Shown: positions 11,696 through 23,455 of the stretch, piece after piece
Position numbering within the stretch: position 1 is the first letter of the stretch
Layout: each line of letters opens with the position of its first letter
Assembly (NCBI GenBank): GCA_021234155.1
Contig: JAJEKV010000064.1
Coordinates: forward strand, 6,014,001 to 6,078,000
Direction: 5' to 3'
Length of the DNA: 64,000 nt
Source: Isoetes taiwanensis
Taxonomy: Eukaryota > Streptophyta > Lycopodiopsida > Isoetales > Isoetaceae
Program-made: the position numbers and the translations under genes
Notes under the pieces: model-generated
What the model saw: only the letters and a program-made list of their open reading frames with translations
What the model was told of the DNA's origin: nothing
Database searches by the model: none

Positions 11696-13317
11696 GACTA
11701 TACCAATGAAGGCTCACAGCTGCATATTCTACCTGATGTTAGGAGTGCTCCAAATATTGAATGGATACCAGAGCTTAAAGATATGGGCTATCTTTTGCAT
11801 CGGAGCAATCCCCTAATAAAGTCGCAGCGACTCATCTTGGGATGCATCAAAAGGTCTGAAATTCACAACCATTTCATTCTACACGAGAACAATCTGAAAG
11901 AAGGTGATCATTCCGCCATCATGTTTCTTGGAACCAATAACATGCTAGCTCTTGCAGCCAAGTTTAATGAAACTGGTTATGATCCTCGGCTTTCTTTCGC
12001 CCTCATTCTTCGATTCCTATGCACGCTTTGCACGAAGCCATTTATGAGGCCACAATGGCTGACTCTACCAATGTGCAGAAATACATCAAAGGGCTTACAG
12101 CTCTTGAAAAGGCCAATGGGGTAAAAGTTACCAACCCCCCACTGAATAAAGCTGCTATTAAATCACAGGCAAATTGTGCACCTACCAATATCTTCAGCAC
12201 ATGTCTTTTTGACATCAACACTCTTTCTGAAACTGATAAAAATGCTCTGCTTGGCATCAGCCCCACCAGCAGTAATATCTCTAACACTGCCAATACTGAG
12301 ATAGCTGACAATGCAGATGAGTATAGACTGAGACAACTTAATTTAGCTAATTGTAGCTGCTACCCTATCCTTTCCCCTCGTCTTGTGGAATCATTTGGCC
12401 AAAGACATGACCAAGCTCTCTGGAAATCCAAAAATCTCGGCATTATTGCACCCCTTAGCCTTGAATCCTGGATTAAGCTTGCTGGCATTACCCCTGCAGA
12501 GATTGAACAAGCTTACAATGATGCAGATAATCTGATTCGAAGGGTTGATAGACTGGAAATTGAGCTGCCATTCAGCACTAGCTTCTTTGGTAAAGAATGC
12601 AACAAAGGGGATGGATTCATCATGGGCGGAAAGGATCACATGGCCAAGACGTAAGAAAAAAAGAAATGAATTTTACCTTAAAAAATCTGGAGGACACACT
12701 TTGCCATATATCAAATGCAACTGTCAAAAATACACAAGAGGGAAGAAAGATTGCACGGATGGCGGCATCAAATGGATTGATCACGCACTCACGGTATCTT
12801 ATGAACCACACGGACACCATCCGCCAGCTCATTCATCTACAAGATGGTTTGCCCTATTCTCGCTCTATTCGAGGGCTCCACCAATGCGTCCGCCATTATA
12901 GCATACATTGGTTTCCTAAAAGTGCGGAAAATGCTGATTGATATGACCCGATATGATATGCCGAGGACCAATCTGCTGACCTTAACCTTGAATTTGGAAA
13001 CACCAAGCTTCTTCGATGTGCTTGAAAAGACCATACGCCCAATGAAATTTCTGGTAGGGAGATCTGCCACTAGCCGCACTGATAGTTCTTCAAACAAAAG
13101 AAAACAAATCATCATTGAGGATGAGCACTCTGATATAATACTTCCACCTTCAGTTCTACAAAAACCCATACCTGCAAGCACTCCCAGCAGCAGCAGTGTT
13201 GTCATTCTGGATGGGCAGACTAGCAACAACTCTAATGCTGAAAATTCGGTTAATAAGAGCAACCCCAGCAGCTTTGCACGAAATCCTGAAATCCAAGGAA
13301 GCAAGATCATCTATTAA
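11696..13317 (+). pseudogene. ORF2, unit A (frame-broken)
   Basis: Homologous to the ORF2 of units B, C and D. Here the frame breaks near 11790, 11985-12030, 12650 and 12700-13020, so only blocks such as 12019-12654 and 12844-13317 are open. Nearly every break lies where the other units have CTG or CAG. For example, 11981-12020 is altered at each CTG of the unit D segment 34961-35000. The C-terminal block keeps the Ser/Asn-rich tail (SSSSVVILDGQTSNNSN) and ends at TAA 13315-13317. Probably one intact frame in the organism; this is inference. Confidence 0.65.
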
Positions 13318-13322
13318 CATAG

Positions 13323-13570
13323 GTACTACTATTTCTTACTATTTACTGGTCTCATTTTGCATTTATCGCTACTTTTTTACTTTTGTATAATATTACATGG
13401 TTGCATTATGGTTTGCATGCTTAAATTATTTTTTATCTTCTCTGCTATATACCTGCATTTCTTGTTTGTATTCCATATGGGATGTTCCCAAAATATATGG
13501 CCCATTCTATGGGTACAGGGATAAAACCCTAACTTTTTCTTTAATAATGATACATTCGTACTCACTACAG
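13323..13570 (+). other. putative intron between ORF2 and reverse transcriptase, unit A
   Basis: A GT donor (AG|GTACTACT) stands 5 nt after the ORF2 stop. A pyrimidine-rich stretch leads to CTCACTACAG|AATGAGGG, where protein-like sequence (NEGVKKWRILNKNEEGRWRL) begins. The open frame upstream encodes only an unlikely hydrophobic peptide from ATG 13397. Equivalents end at 21202 and 28832. The ORF2 stop before the donor leaves open whether ORF2 and the RT are joined. Confidence 0.45.
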
Positions 13571-15697
13571 AATGAGGGGGTAAAAAAGTGGAGAATACTC
13601 AATAAAAATGAAGAAGGCCGATGGCGCCTCATGACAGTTAAGGAGTCACAAAATGTAAAGTATGTGCATTTCACATTCTTCTCCAAAGCCATAGATGGCA
13701 TCAGATTTGATAAGACATTCAGGGAAGTTCTTGAAAATATGCTACCTGTTGTGGGTACTGAAATGATGGATAACACTAAGTTTGGCTGGAGCTATCTAAA
13801 AAACTTGAAAAGTTTGTTGTACAAACCAAGACTTGTCTTTGCAGAAGACACCACACTGAAATGCCCTTGTACCAATCCTAGTCTAAGAAGGTTTGTAGAT
13901 CCCAGTATAGGGCATATCAGAACAACCGAGTTGAGCATTGTACACTGTGCAGCCTTGAGAAATTGGCTGAAAATTGGACTGAATCATATTCCTGACTTTC
14001 CATTCACTGTGGAAATGTTTGTGAAGGAGATGAGTAAGTCTATAGAACAGTTTTTCTCAGTTCATCAATTCACCATCAGGGATATACCTGCAGCAAGAGT
14101 TCAGCATACCAAAAGCTGCCTTCTTAATGAAACCATAAAACTAGCCAGAGAATACATCAAGGATAATCAGGTATGCAAGAAATTTATGATCAAAGATGAT
14201 GCCGTACACAGGAATATTATATGGCTCAATGAGAACATCTATGTTGCTGGCATTGACAAAGCTAGTAACAATCCTTCTTTATATGTCCAAGGACATATCA
14301 GAGAAGAAGCCTATAAAAGACTAGAAAGCTCTGATTTTAGCAAGATTGATATGAACAGTGATGATCTAAAGTTCAAAATCGCCCAAGAGATACAGATCTT
14401 TATTGGGTTCTGGCCACCCAATACAAGCACCCTGCCCTATCTTCTAGGTATCTACAAGGCCCATAAAAAAGAATACCGATGGATCACAAATGCCCATGAG
14501 ACTATTTTTTCTCTTCCAGCAAAAATCATAGCAGCTGGGCTTAACTGTATCCTAGAAATCTGGCCAAGGATTTGTCAAGAAAAATGTGCTCGGTATAATT
14601 TCTTTCATAAAGAAAAGGTCAAGGCCTCCTGGGTTATTGGATCGATATATGATATAGCTTGCAATCTTCCAAGCAATATACACGAAGTTTTCGTAGCAGA
14701 CATTACCAAATGCTACGAAAACATACCTATTGATGGAGATTCAGGAATTTGTTCCACCATGCAGAAGGTATTTCAGCTAGCATGGTACAGCCAAAAGCAG
14801 TTGAATAAAAACTTTAACATGTGGTACAAGACTGGCTATAAAGGTGAAGCTGAAGTGAAATGGTCACATACTAAACCTCCCAGCAACCAATGGACGCTAA
14901 TGGATCAACAGATGTTTACAGAATTGAATGCATGGTTGCTTAACAATTGCTTTCTGCAGATGGGCAGCTCTATCTGGAAACAAATTAGAGGAATTGCTAT
15001 GGGTTTTGCATGTAGCCCAGGTTGGTGCAACCTTTATTTATCATGGTTTGAACTCACCTTCATCTTGAATCTACTTAAAACAAACCAGAGAGAAATTGCT
15101 CTTACTTTCAACAATATGCATAGATACATGGATGACTTGTTAGGAATTAACAAAGCAGGAACATAACGAGATATATCTTGACCGGAAAACCAAGTGATGA
15201 CAACTGAATTACTGCAGTTATATGACCTAAAAGTGTTGAAAGTCAAAGATGAAACAGAATACTGGGGTATTGAAGGTTTACTCAAATTCAAGGGAAGAAA
15301 GGTTAATTTTCTGAACATGACCATCGAAGTCATTAATCCGGAGCATGGTACTTTTGAAACTTACGATATACGATAAAAGGCTCAAATTGCCCTTTGCTGC
15401 AGCCGTGTTCATTGATGCTTCAAGTCGCAGACCTTATCATCAGGCCTGCAATGTAATTTTGTCACAGATTATGCCTTACCTATATGTTCATAAGCAATCC
15501 GGTGAAAGCTGCACAAGACATTAGGGAGCTTATACAAGTCTTTATTCTCAAAGGCTTCTTCCACCAAGATGTTTGGAATCTTGTCATCACGGACACTCAA
15601 TACTGCATTCACTATCCCGGACTCTTATTTGACATCAAGGATATGACCAGGCAATTTGCTAACTTACAGGTATTTATTATACTGTATTTTTCTTTAA
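13571..15697 (+). pseudogene. Penelope-like reverse transcriptase, unit A
   Basis: Longest RT frame of the array (open from 13397 to 15166, 589 codons from ATG 13397), then frame-broken to the stop at 15697. Motifs in order, numbered from that ATG: GIDKASNN at about 285-292 (equivalent of the DKG motif of Penelope-like RTs), LGIYKAHKKEYRW (fingers), VADITKCYENIP with catalytic Asp 435 (motif A), RGIAMGFACSPGWCNLYL from 531 (motif B), RYMDDLLGIN with Asp 579-580 (motif C). Beyond the break come KVNFLNMTIEV, the thumb-like SRRPYHQACN region and PYLYVH. These match the Penelope-like RT plan rather than LINE, LTR or telomerase RTs. No GIY-YIG endonuclease follows. The break near 15155-15180 coincides with altered CAG/CTG sites. 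Full product about 700 residues. Confidence 0.88.
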
Positions 15698-15712
15698 AAC
15701 TTAGTTGGCAGG

Positions 15713-15800
15713 GAGGGCCCCTATAGCAGTATAGGGACCCTCTCAGCCCTTATACTGACTAACATGGGACCACCCTGCCTTCCGGTAGGAGGTAGGCCAA
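15713..15800 (+). promoter_or_regulatory. structured 3' end of unit A (hairpin plus kissing arm)
   Basis: Stem GAGGG-C-CCCTATA (15713-15725) pairs with TATAGGG-A-CCCTC (15730-15742) around the loop GCAG. The loop-side CAGTA is complementary to TACTG at 15753-15757, 10 nt after the stem. A second, imperfect hairpin (CCTGCCTTCC / GGAGGTAGG, about 15773-15797) precedes the (TA)n tract. Near-identical sequence ends unit B at 23335-23420; a noisier copy ends unit C. A likely role in 3' end formation or RT template recognition is inference. Confidence 0.6.
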
Positions 15801-16816
15801 ATTTTTATATATATATACATATATAAATATATATTCACTGTCCCCTGACTTGCATAATACTCCCTTGTCAGCTACACAAATTTGCAGCCTCACTTGTTGG
15901 TCTTGAGGCCCTTGGTTGGCAAGAAGGTAATTACCCTCTTGTATGCTTAAGTCCACACCCTATTGTTCTTAAGACCCTGGTGTGACGTAAAGGAAATTAC
16001 CCTCTTTTAGGCCTAAAGGCACACTTTACTAAGATAATATTAACATTCTAAATACATACATTCTTCTACTAATCTAGTGTTATGACTGACCAATAGAATT
16101 CCACTTTTCATAAAAAACATTTGACAATTTGTTCTCACGAACAAGTTTGACATCTTTAGAGTTGTCCTCTTGTTAACTTTGGATCACCATAGTAATTAGT
16201 GACCAACTTGTCTATATTACCATTGTGCATCATTAAGTATATCAAGACCGTATGGGCCTTACAAAAAACTTGAGGACATGGACTTGGAAAAGCTGGATAT
16301 GAGGCACGCAAACTAAAGATGGTCATAACGCACCTTGATTGGCTAAATTTTGATATTTTTACTTTATTAAAAGGAGACTCTGCATAGGCTAACACCCTCT
16401 AATCATGATACGCTCACCCACCAACTTTAACGCTTTACTAGGAATAATAGGGCCCTAATGGTTGACCACATATACTCTTTAAAGTATGGTTGTACAAGAA
16501 ATGGACTATTAGGGTATATCACATTTATTGCCTGTTCACTGCCTGCGCGCAAATGATGCTCGAGCATAACCTAAGGAGCCGAAGTTAGGCTTTGCTCAAG
16601 AGCCTGAATACGGCCGACGGCGCCTATGCAGAAAGATTTGGTGAAAAAAGATGCACGGACGATTTGGAGCAGAGGACCATACGCTTGGAATGACCAGTGG
16701 CTGGACTCTTCCAATAAAATTTCAAATCAAATCAAATCGAATATGATCCTTTGCATAGACTGGTATTTTCTTCCTTCACTCTTGTTTGCTCTGTTCTCAG
16801 CTTTGCATGCGCCAGA

Positions 16817-17443
16817 ATGATACAGTTGGAGTTAAATAACGAAGAGGAGAATATTCTTAATGAATTCCTCAAGCTGTGCATTGACAGCCGCCCTGATTCT
16901 AGTTGTCCTTATATCAGAACAAAATGTGCTTGCTCTAAACCTAATGAGCATTTGCAACAGAGGCTGCATATTTCGGCAGCTGATAAAGAGGAAGTTGATT
17001 TCATATTCTCCGGTAGAGCTGGAGTTCTAGCTGAATATTGTTTCTGTGAGGGTTGTTTGGAGTGTTTCTGGAAGGTTGATAACATGGGCAGGACAAAGGG
17101 CGCCCCTAATAGCAGTGCCACTAGAAATGACATTATCAAAGTTCTTACTAAGGCTGCATTGCTCAATGAGCATGGAAGGGCTGATGGCACTCCAACGAAG
17201 GATTTAGCAAAGAATACTTTGATGGATATGATTACCAAAGCTGGCCTCAACTCGAAAGGCTGCGGGAATGAGGTAAACAAAAGAACACAAAGTAGCGGTC
17301 TGCAACAAACACAGCTACGAGTTGGCAACTATGGAAAAAACAATAGCACAAATGATGACATAGTGGAGCTAGCTGAGGACACACCTAAATGCATGTTCAT
17401 GCAAGACCAAGACTCGGATGAGGAGGATCTGCCACTAAATCAG
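16817..17443 (+). CDS. ORF1 exon 1, unit B (Cys-containing, helix-pair protein)
   Basis: Open from ATG 16817 to the donor AATCAG|GT at 17444, giving 209 codons; the frame upstream is also open but lacks a nearer ATG. Order: acidic N-terminus (LELNNEEENILNEF), Cys cluster CPYIRTKCACSKP (about residues 30-45), second Cys group CFCEGCLECF, basic GRTKGAP linker, two short helices NDIIKVLTKAALL and NTLMDMITKAGL separated by about 25 residues (reminiscent of SAP/HeH-type DNA-binding helix pairs), polar stretch, acidic end DQDSDEEDLPLNQ. The sister element's ORF1 keeps the helix pair and the PLNQ end. A nucleic-acid-binding partner of the RT is plausible but unproven. Exon 2 would begin at 17671 (VTGVPFPIS) and stops after about 20 codons. 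Confidence 0.6.
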
Positions 17444-17670
17444 GTCCCATTGCATGGTTATACTAGAAAAGACATGATGATTATTGATTTTGCTTGTTTG
17501 GTGTCTACAAAAGTTGATTTTGCTCTTATGAAAATTTCTCTATTCTTTGCTTAGCTAAAACTAATATGCTAATGGGCAAAGGGCGATAAGCCAAGGATCC
17601 CTACAGCTTACCTGACGCCCCTTACCCTGTTACCTTGATTAAAGCTAATTGTGGTCATGTTTGGGTGCAG
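17444..17670 (+). other. spliceosomal intron after ORF1 exon 1, unit B
   Basis: Same donor and acceptor as in unit A (AATCAG|GTCCCA, GGGTGCAG|GTAACC), 227 bp, phase 0. Confidence 0.6.
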
Positions 17671-19332
17671 GTAACCGGGGTTCCTTTTCCCATCTCTGTG
17701 TATCTGTTTCAGCTATCAAGTTTGCATGGATGAAGTTGCTGCTCTGAACTTCTCTTAGTCTGGTTACTGTTATGTTTTCCCTTAAAACATTTGTGTTTAC
17801 GACATATGGTATGCTTCTTTATCTCCTCTATTTTGAGACAACGTAATACAACGATATAACTTGAATGAGATAAGTAAGTTTGCTGCCCTGTCTGCTAAGC
17901 AGCATAAACTATTTGAATGCTTGTCTATTCTATGTTTTTCATTTGAGACTCATTACTATAATATGGAAATATGTTTTTTTTTTAAAAAGGGAGGAGGTAC
18001 TGCTATCTAATGCATGCATTGTTCAAACTTGATGCTGTCTGTATATGATGAGACTGCATGGATACTTTAGATAAACATAAACACGCGGGAACATTCTACA
18101 GCAGAGCAGCCTGATAGAATAAAGTCTTTGATGCATATTTATCGTACATAATGGCATAGGCCTGAATAATGCATAGTTTACCGCTGATATATGGTGAAAT
18201 GCAGGCATTAGATTGCAGTATTTATGTTCTTAAAGTAGCTCAAATAATCAGGGGAATGGCTTGCTTATATTCACCAAGCACATAGGCATGCAAATGTTTT
18301 ATATTGCTTAAAAAAAATAACATATGGTGTTCACTACACATTTCTTGGATCTAGGACTAGTTTGTACAACAGGTCGAGCAATGCATACAGTCCTGCACGT
18401 TATTTGATAACAGCATGCATGAGCATGTTTATGTTACTCAAAATTTCTGATATTTCTCTTTGTTCACTGCATACATTTACATGCAAGTATTCCTCGTGGC
18501 ATGCAGAAATACCATGTTGTATTCCCTTAGCATTTCTTGAATTTTTGTCTTGGATGCACAATATAAAGGGGTAATGCACACAGTCCTGCATCATATGTGA
18601 CTACTGGTATATGGATATAACCTCTCTGATTAAGGCATACCTTAGTAGTAGACCCAAACTATCGTCTTTAATCTCTTGCTGCATATCTTGGTTTTAGTAC
18701 TACAAATGCCTACTGTTCTACCATTAATGCACCATACATGAACAGTCTTAGCTAGACAGACCTTTCCTTCATGCCCCTTCTAATGACCTTTCATGATTTA
18801 CTAGTATTTAAACCAGTATAGGATACTCCAAATCCTAGAAAAGTAACTACCTCTTTGGGCATAGGTATTTCATAAGGTTGTTGAATAAATCTGCCCGGTT
18901 CTGCTACTTAAGTACAGAACACGATTAAAACCTAAACCTGAATCTTAAGAATATGCTACTGTTATCTCTCTAAGCTGCTAGCTAGTCTTACTGCTAACAC
19001 CCCTAAGTTTATTATGACTTTGTAGTTTTCACTTCATATGGTTCCTAATGGCTTCCCATGATTAAATGGGTCTGATAAGCTCGATCTGGAAAGGTCACTG
19101 CATAGATAGCTATATATTCCTAGACTTCGGATTGCTAGTATAACTAGCATGAGTCTTAGGAACCATCATACGGAACAAACCTTTTGAGACCCTTATTTCC
19201 TGCTCCATGCATGATTCGATGCCCACATTAATCTTTTTACCTGGCACAATCTTTTTACTTGGCTATATTGGTTTACATGTTCTAAATAGCATAGCATGTT
19301 TTCTAATTCAGTGTCACTTTACTGAAATTTAG

Positions 19333-20949
19333 GACTATACCAATGAAGGCTCACAGCTGCATATTCTACCTGATGTTAGGAGTGCTCCAAATATTGAATG
19401 GATACCAGAGCTTAAAGATATGGGCTATGCCATCATCGGAGCAATCCCCTAATAAAGTCGTGGCACTCATCTTGGGATGCATCAAAAGGTCTGAAATTCA
19501 CAACCATTTCATTCTACACGAACAATCTCGAAAGAAGGTGATCATTCCGCCATCATGTTTCTTGGAACCAATAACATGCTAGCTCTTGCAGCCAAGTTTA
19601 ATGAAACTGGTTATGATCCTCTGGCCTGTACTGCCCTCATTACTGATTCCTATGCACGCCTGCCTGAAGCCATTTATGAGGCCACAATGGCTGACTCTAC
19701 CAATGTGCAGAAATACATCAAAGGGCTTACAGCTCTTGAAAAGGCCAATGGGGTAAAAGTTACCAACCCCCCACTGAATAAAGCTGCTATTAAATCACGT
19801 GCAAATTGTGCACCTACCAATATCTTCAAAGACATGTCTTTTGACATCAACACTCTTTCTGAACCGATAAAAATGCTCGCTTGGCATCAGCCCCACCACC
19901 AGCGTAATATCTCTAACACCGCCAATATCTTTGAGATAGCCGACAATGCGGATGAGTATAGACCGAGACAACTTAATTTAGCTAATTGTAGTCTGCTACC
20001 CTATCCTTTCCCCTCGCCTTGTGGAATCATTTGGCCAAAGACATGACCAAGCTCTCTGAAATCCAAAAATCTCGCATTATTGCACCCCTTAGCCTTGAAT
20101 CCTCGGATTAAGCTTGCTGGCATTACCCCTGCAGAGATTGAACAAGCTTACAATGATGCAGATAATCTGATTCGAAGGGTTGATAGACTGGAAATTGAGC
20201 TGCCATTCAGCACTAGCTTCTTTGGTAAAGAATGCAACAAAGGGGATGGATTCATCATGGGCCAGAAGGATCACATGGCCAAGACAGAAGAAAAAAGAAA
20301 TGAATTTTACCTTAAAAAAATCTGGAGGACACACTGCCCATATATCAAATGCAACTGTCAAAAATACACAAGAGGGAAGAAAGATTGCCTGGATGGCGGC
20401 ATCAAATGGATTGATCACGCACTCTGGTATCTTATGAACCACCTGGACACCATCTGGCCAGCTCATTCATCTACAGTAAGGTTTGCCCTATTCTGCTCTA
20501 TTCTGAGGGCTCCACCAATGCGTACCGCCATTATAGCATACATTGGTTTCCTAAAAGTGTGGAAAATGCTGATTGATATGACCGACAGATATGCCGAGGA
20601 CCAATCTGCTGACCTTAACCTTGAATTTGGAAACACCAAGCTTACTGATGTGCTTGAAAAGACCATACGCCCAATGAAATTTCTGGTAGGGAGATCTGCC
20701 ACTAGCCGCACTGATAGTTCTTCAAACAAAAGAAAACAAATCATCATTGAGGATGAGCACTCTGATATAATACTTCCACCTTCAGTCTACAAAAAACCCA
20801 TACCTGCAAGCACTCCCAGCAGCAGCAGTGTTGTCATTCTGGATGGGCAGACTAGCAACAACTCTAATGCTGAAAATTCGGTTAATAAGAGCAACCCCAG
20901 CAGCTTTGCACGAAATCCTGAAATCCAAGGAAGCAAGATCATCTATTAA
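19333..20949 (+). pseudogene. ORF2, unit B (few frame breaks)
   Basis: Starts at the acceptor TTTAG|GACTATACC. The first frame block breaks near 19428-19530 and again near 19870-20075; from 20080 the frame is open to TAA at 20947-20949 (289 codons). Content of the open part: helical ITPAEIEQAYNDADNLIRRV, the Cys cluster THCPYIKCNCQKY with a following KKDC, aromatic WIDHALWYLMNHLDTIWP, then a basic KRKQIIIEDEHSDIILPP and a Ser/Asn-rich tail ending KIIY. No similarity to known enzymes is apparent. The CPYI..C.C motif echoes ORF1. The breaks lie at CAG/CTG sites when compared with units C and D. Confidence 0.65.
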
Positions 20950-21202
20950 CATAGGTACTACTATTTCTTACTATTTACTGGTCTCATTTTGCATTTATCG
21001 CTACTTTTTTACTTTTGTATAATATTACATGGTTGCATTATGGTTTGCATGCTTAAATTCTTTTTTATCTTCTCTGCTATATACCTGCATTTCTTGTTTG
21101 TATTCCATATGGGATGTTCCCAAAATATATGGCCCATTCTATGGGTACAGGGATAAAACCCTAACTTTTTCTTTAATAATGATACATTCGTACTCACTAC
21201 AG

Positions 21203-23318
21203 AATGAGGGGGTGGAGAATACTCAATAAAATGAAGAAGGCCGATGGCGCCTCATGACAGCTTAAGGAGTCACAAAATGTAAAGTATGTGCATTTCACAT
21301 TCTTCTCCAAAAGCCATAGATGGCATCGATTTGATAAGACATTCAGGGAAGTTCTTGAAAATATGCTACCTGTTGTGGGTACTGAAATGATGGATAACAC
21401 TAAGTTTGGCTGGAGCTATCTAAAAAACTTGAAAAGTTTGTTGTACAAACCAAGACTTGTCTTTGCAGAAGACACCACACTGAAATGCCCTTGTACCAAT
21501 CCTAGTCTAAGAAGGTTTGTAGATCCCAGTATAGGGCATATCGTAACAACCGAAAGTTGAGCATTGTACACCGTGGCAGCCTTGAGAAATTGGCTGAAAA
21601 TTGGACCTAATCATATTCCCGACTTTCCATTCAATCGTGGAAATGTTTGTGAAGGAGATGAGTAAGTCTATAGAACAGCTTTTCTCGGTTCATCAATTCA
21701 CCATCGTGGATATACCTCGCAAAGAAGAGTTCAAAGATACCAAAAGCTGCCTTCTTAATGAAACCATAAAACTAGCCAGAGAATACATCAAGGATAATCA
21801 GGTATGCAAGAAATTTATGATCAAAGATGATGCCGTACACAGGAATATTATATGGCTCAATGAGAACATCTATGTTGCTGGCATTGACAAAGCTAGTAAC
21901 AATCCTTCTTTTATATGTCCAGCACATATCAGAGAAGAAGCCTATAAAAGACTAGAAAGCTCTGATTTTAGCAAGATTGATATGAACAGTGATGATCTAA
22001 AGTTCAAAATCGCCCAAGAGATACAGATCTTTATTGGGTTCTGGCCACCCAATACAAGCACCCTGCCCTATCTTCTAGGTATCTACAAGGCCCATAAAAA
22101 AGAATACCGATGGATCACAAATGCCCATGAGACTATTTTTTCTCTTCCAGCAAAAATCATAGCAGCTGGGCTTAACTGTATCCTAGAAATCTGGCCAAGG
22201 ATTTGTCAAGAAAAATGTGCTCGGTATAATTTCTTTCATAAAGAAAAGGTCAAGGCCTCCTGGGTTATTGGATCGATATATGATATAGCTTGCAATCTTC
22301 CAAGCAATATACACGAAGTTTTCGTAGAGACATTACCAAATGCTACGAAAACATACCTATTGATGGAGATTCAGGAATTTGTTCCACCATGCAGAAGGTA
22401 TTTCAGCTAGCATGGTACAGCCAAAAGCAGTTGAATAAAAACTTTAACATGTGGTACAAGACTGGCTATAAAGGTGAAGCTGAAGTGAAATGGTCACATA
22501 CTAAACCTCCCAGCAACCAATGGACGCTAATGGATCAACAGATGTTTACAGAATTGAATGCATGGTTGCTTAACAATTGCTTTCTGCAGATGGGCAGCTC
22601 TATCTGGAAACAAATTAGAGGAATTGCTATGGGTTTTGCATGTAGCCCAGGTTGGTGCAACCTTTATTTATCATGGTTTGAACTCACCTTCATCTTGAAT
22701 CTACTTAAAACAAACCAGAGAGAAATTGCTCTTACTTTCAACAATATGCATAGATACATGGATGACTTGTTAGGAATTAACAGCAGGAACATACGGAGAT
22801 ATCTTGGACTGGAAAACCAAGTGATGACAACTGAATTACTGCAGTTATATGACCTAAAAGTGTTGAAAGTCAAAGATGAAACAGAATACTGGGGTATTGA
22901 AGGTTTACTCAAATTCAAGGGAAGAAAGGTTAATTTTCTGAACATGACCATCGAAGTCATTAATCCGGAGCATGGTACTTTTGAAACTTACAGATACGAT
23001 AAAAGGCTCAAATTGCCCTTTGCTGCAGCCAGGTTCATTGATGCTTCAAGCTGCAGACCTTATCATCAGGCCTGCAATGTAATTTTGTCACAGATTATGC
23101 CTTACCTATATGTTCATAGCAATCCGGTGAAAGCTGCACAAGACATTAGGGAGCTTATACAAGTCTTTATTCTCAAAGGCTTCTTCCACCAAGATGTTTG
23201 GAATACTGTCATACGGACACTCAATACAGACCACTATCCTGGACTCTTATTTGACATCAAGGATATGACAGCTCAGCTGCTAACTTACAGGTATTTATTA
23301 TACTGTATTTTTCTTTAA
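21203..23318 (+). pseudogene. Penelope-like reverse transcriptase, unit B (frame-broken)
   Basis: Same protein as unit A. The N-terminal part is broken near 21210, 21310, 21555 and 21635. An open block at 21601-22410 covers the DKA-type motif and fingers. The frame changes at 22327, where AGCAGAC of unit A reads AGAGAC. A 342-codon block (22290-23318) then carries ADITKCYENIP-like motif A (first residues altered by the shift), motif B RGIAMGFACSPGWCNLYL, motif C RYMDDLLGIN (Asp codons at 22761-22766), NFLNMTIEV, DASSCRPYHQACN and PYLYVHSNP to TAA 23316-23318. This is the best copy of the C-terminal half and gives the true end of the protein. Confidence 0.85.
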
Positions 23319-23332
23319 AACTTAGTTGGCAG

Positions 23333-23424
23333 GGAGGGCCCCTATAGCAGTATAGGGACCCTCTCAGCCCTTATACTGACTAACATGGGACCACCCTGCC
23401 TTCCGGTAGGAGGTAGGCCAAATT
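23333..23424 (+). promoter_or_regulatory. structured 3' end of unit B
   Basis: Repeats the unit A hairpin (GGGCCCCTATA / TATAGGGACCC), the downstream TATACTG kissing arm and the second hairpin CCTGCCTTCC / GGAGGTAGG, immediately before a (TA)n tract. Confidence 0.6.

Positions 23425-23455
<31 letters not shown>

Larger units (their letters stand above)
8159..15804 (+). mobile_element. Penelope-like retroelement, array unit A
   Basis: This is the first of the head-to-tail units; the anchor CACTGTCCCCTGAC recurs at 8188, 15836, 23459 and 31100, giving spacings of 7648, 7623 and 7641 bp. Order within the unit: (TA)n, about 1 kb non-coding 5' region, ORF1, intron, about 1.7 kb without a clear gene, ORF2, a short intron-like gap, reverse transcriptase, structured 3' end and the next (TA)n. 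Tandem arrangement and intron retention are known habits of Penelope-like elements. Unit A differs from the others mainly at CAG/CTG triplets between about 11.79 and 13.02 kb. Confidence 0.9.
15805..23425 (+). mobile_element. Penelope-like retroelement, array unit B
   Basis: Second head-to-tail unit, nearly identical to A, C and D outside CAG/CTG sites. It has the best ORF1 of the array and a mostly open ORF2. The RT is broken in several places. The 5' part (15836-16816) and the ORF1-ORF2 interval (17671-19332) show no additional gene. Confidence 0.9.

Noticed and set aside
11790-13020. C-to-T mutation at methylated sites as the cause of copy differences
   Set aside because: The variants are mostly indels and non-transition changes at CAG/CTG, not TTG or CAA.
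15034-15333. Minus-strand frame of 99 codons inside the RT, repeated in other units
   Set aside because: Shadow of the RT coding sequence; its conservation only reflects duplication of the array.
21157-21172. Telomere-like AAACCCTAA
   Set aside because: A single copy inside the putative intron, repeated only because the unit is repeated; no telomeric array supports a telomere-linked insertion here.
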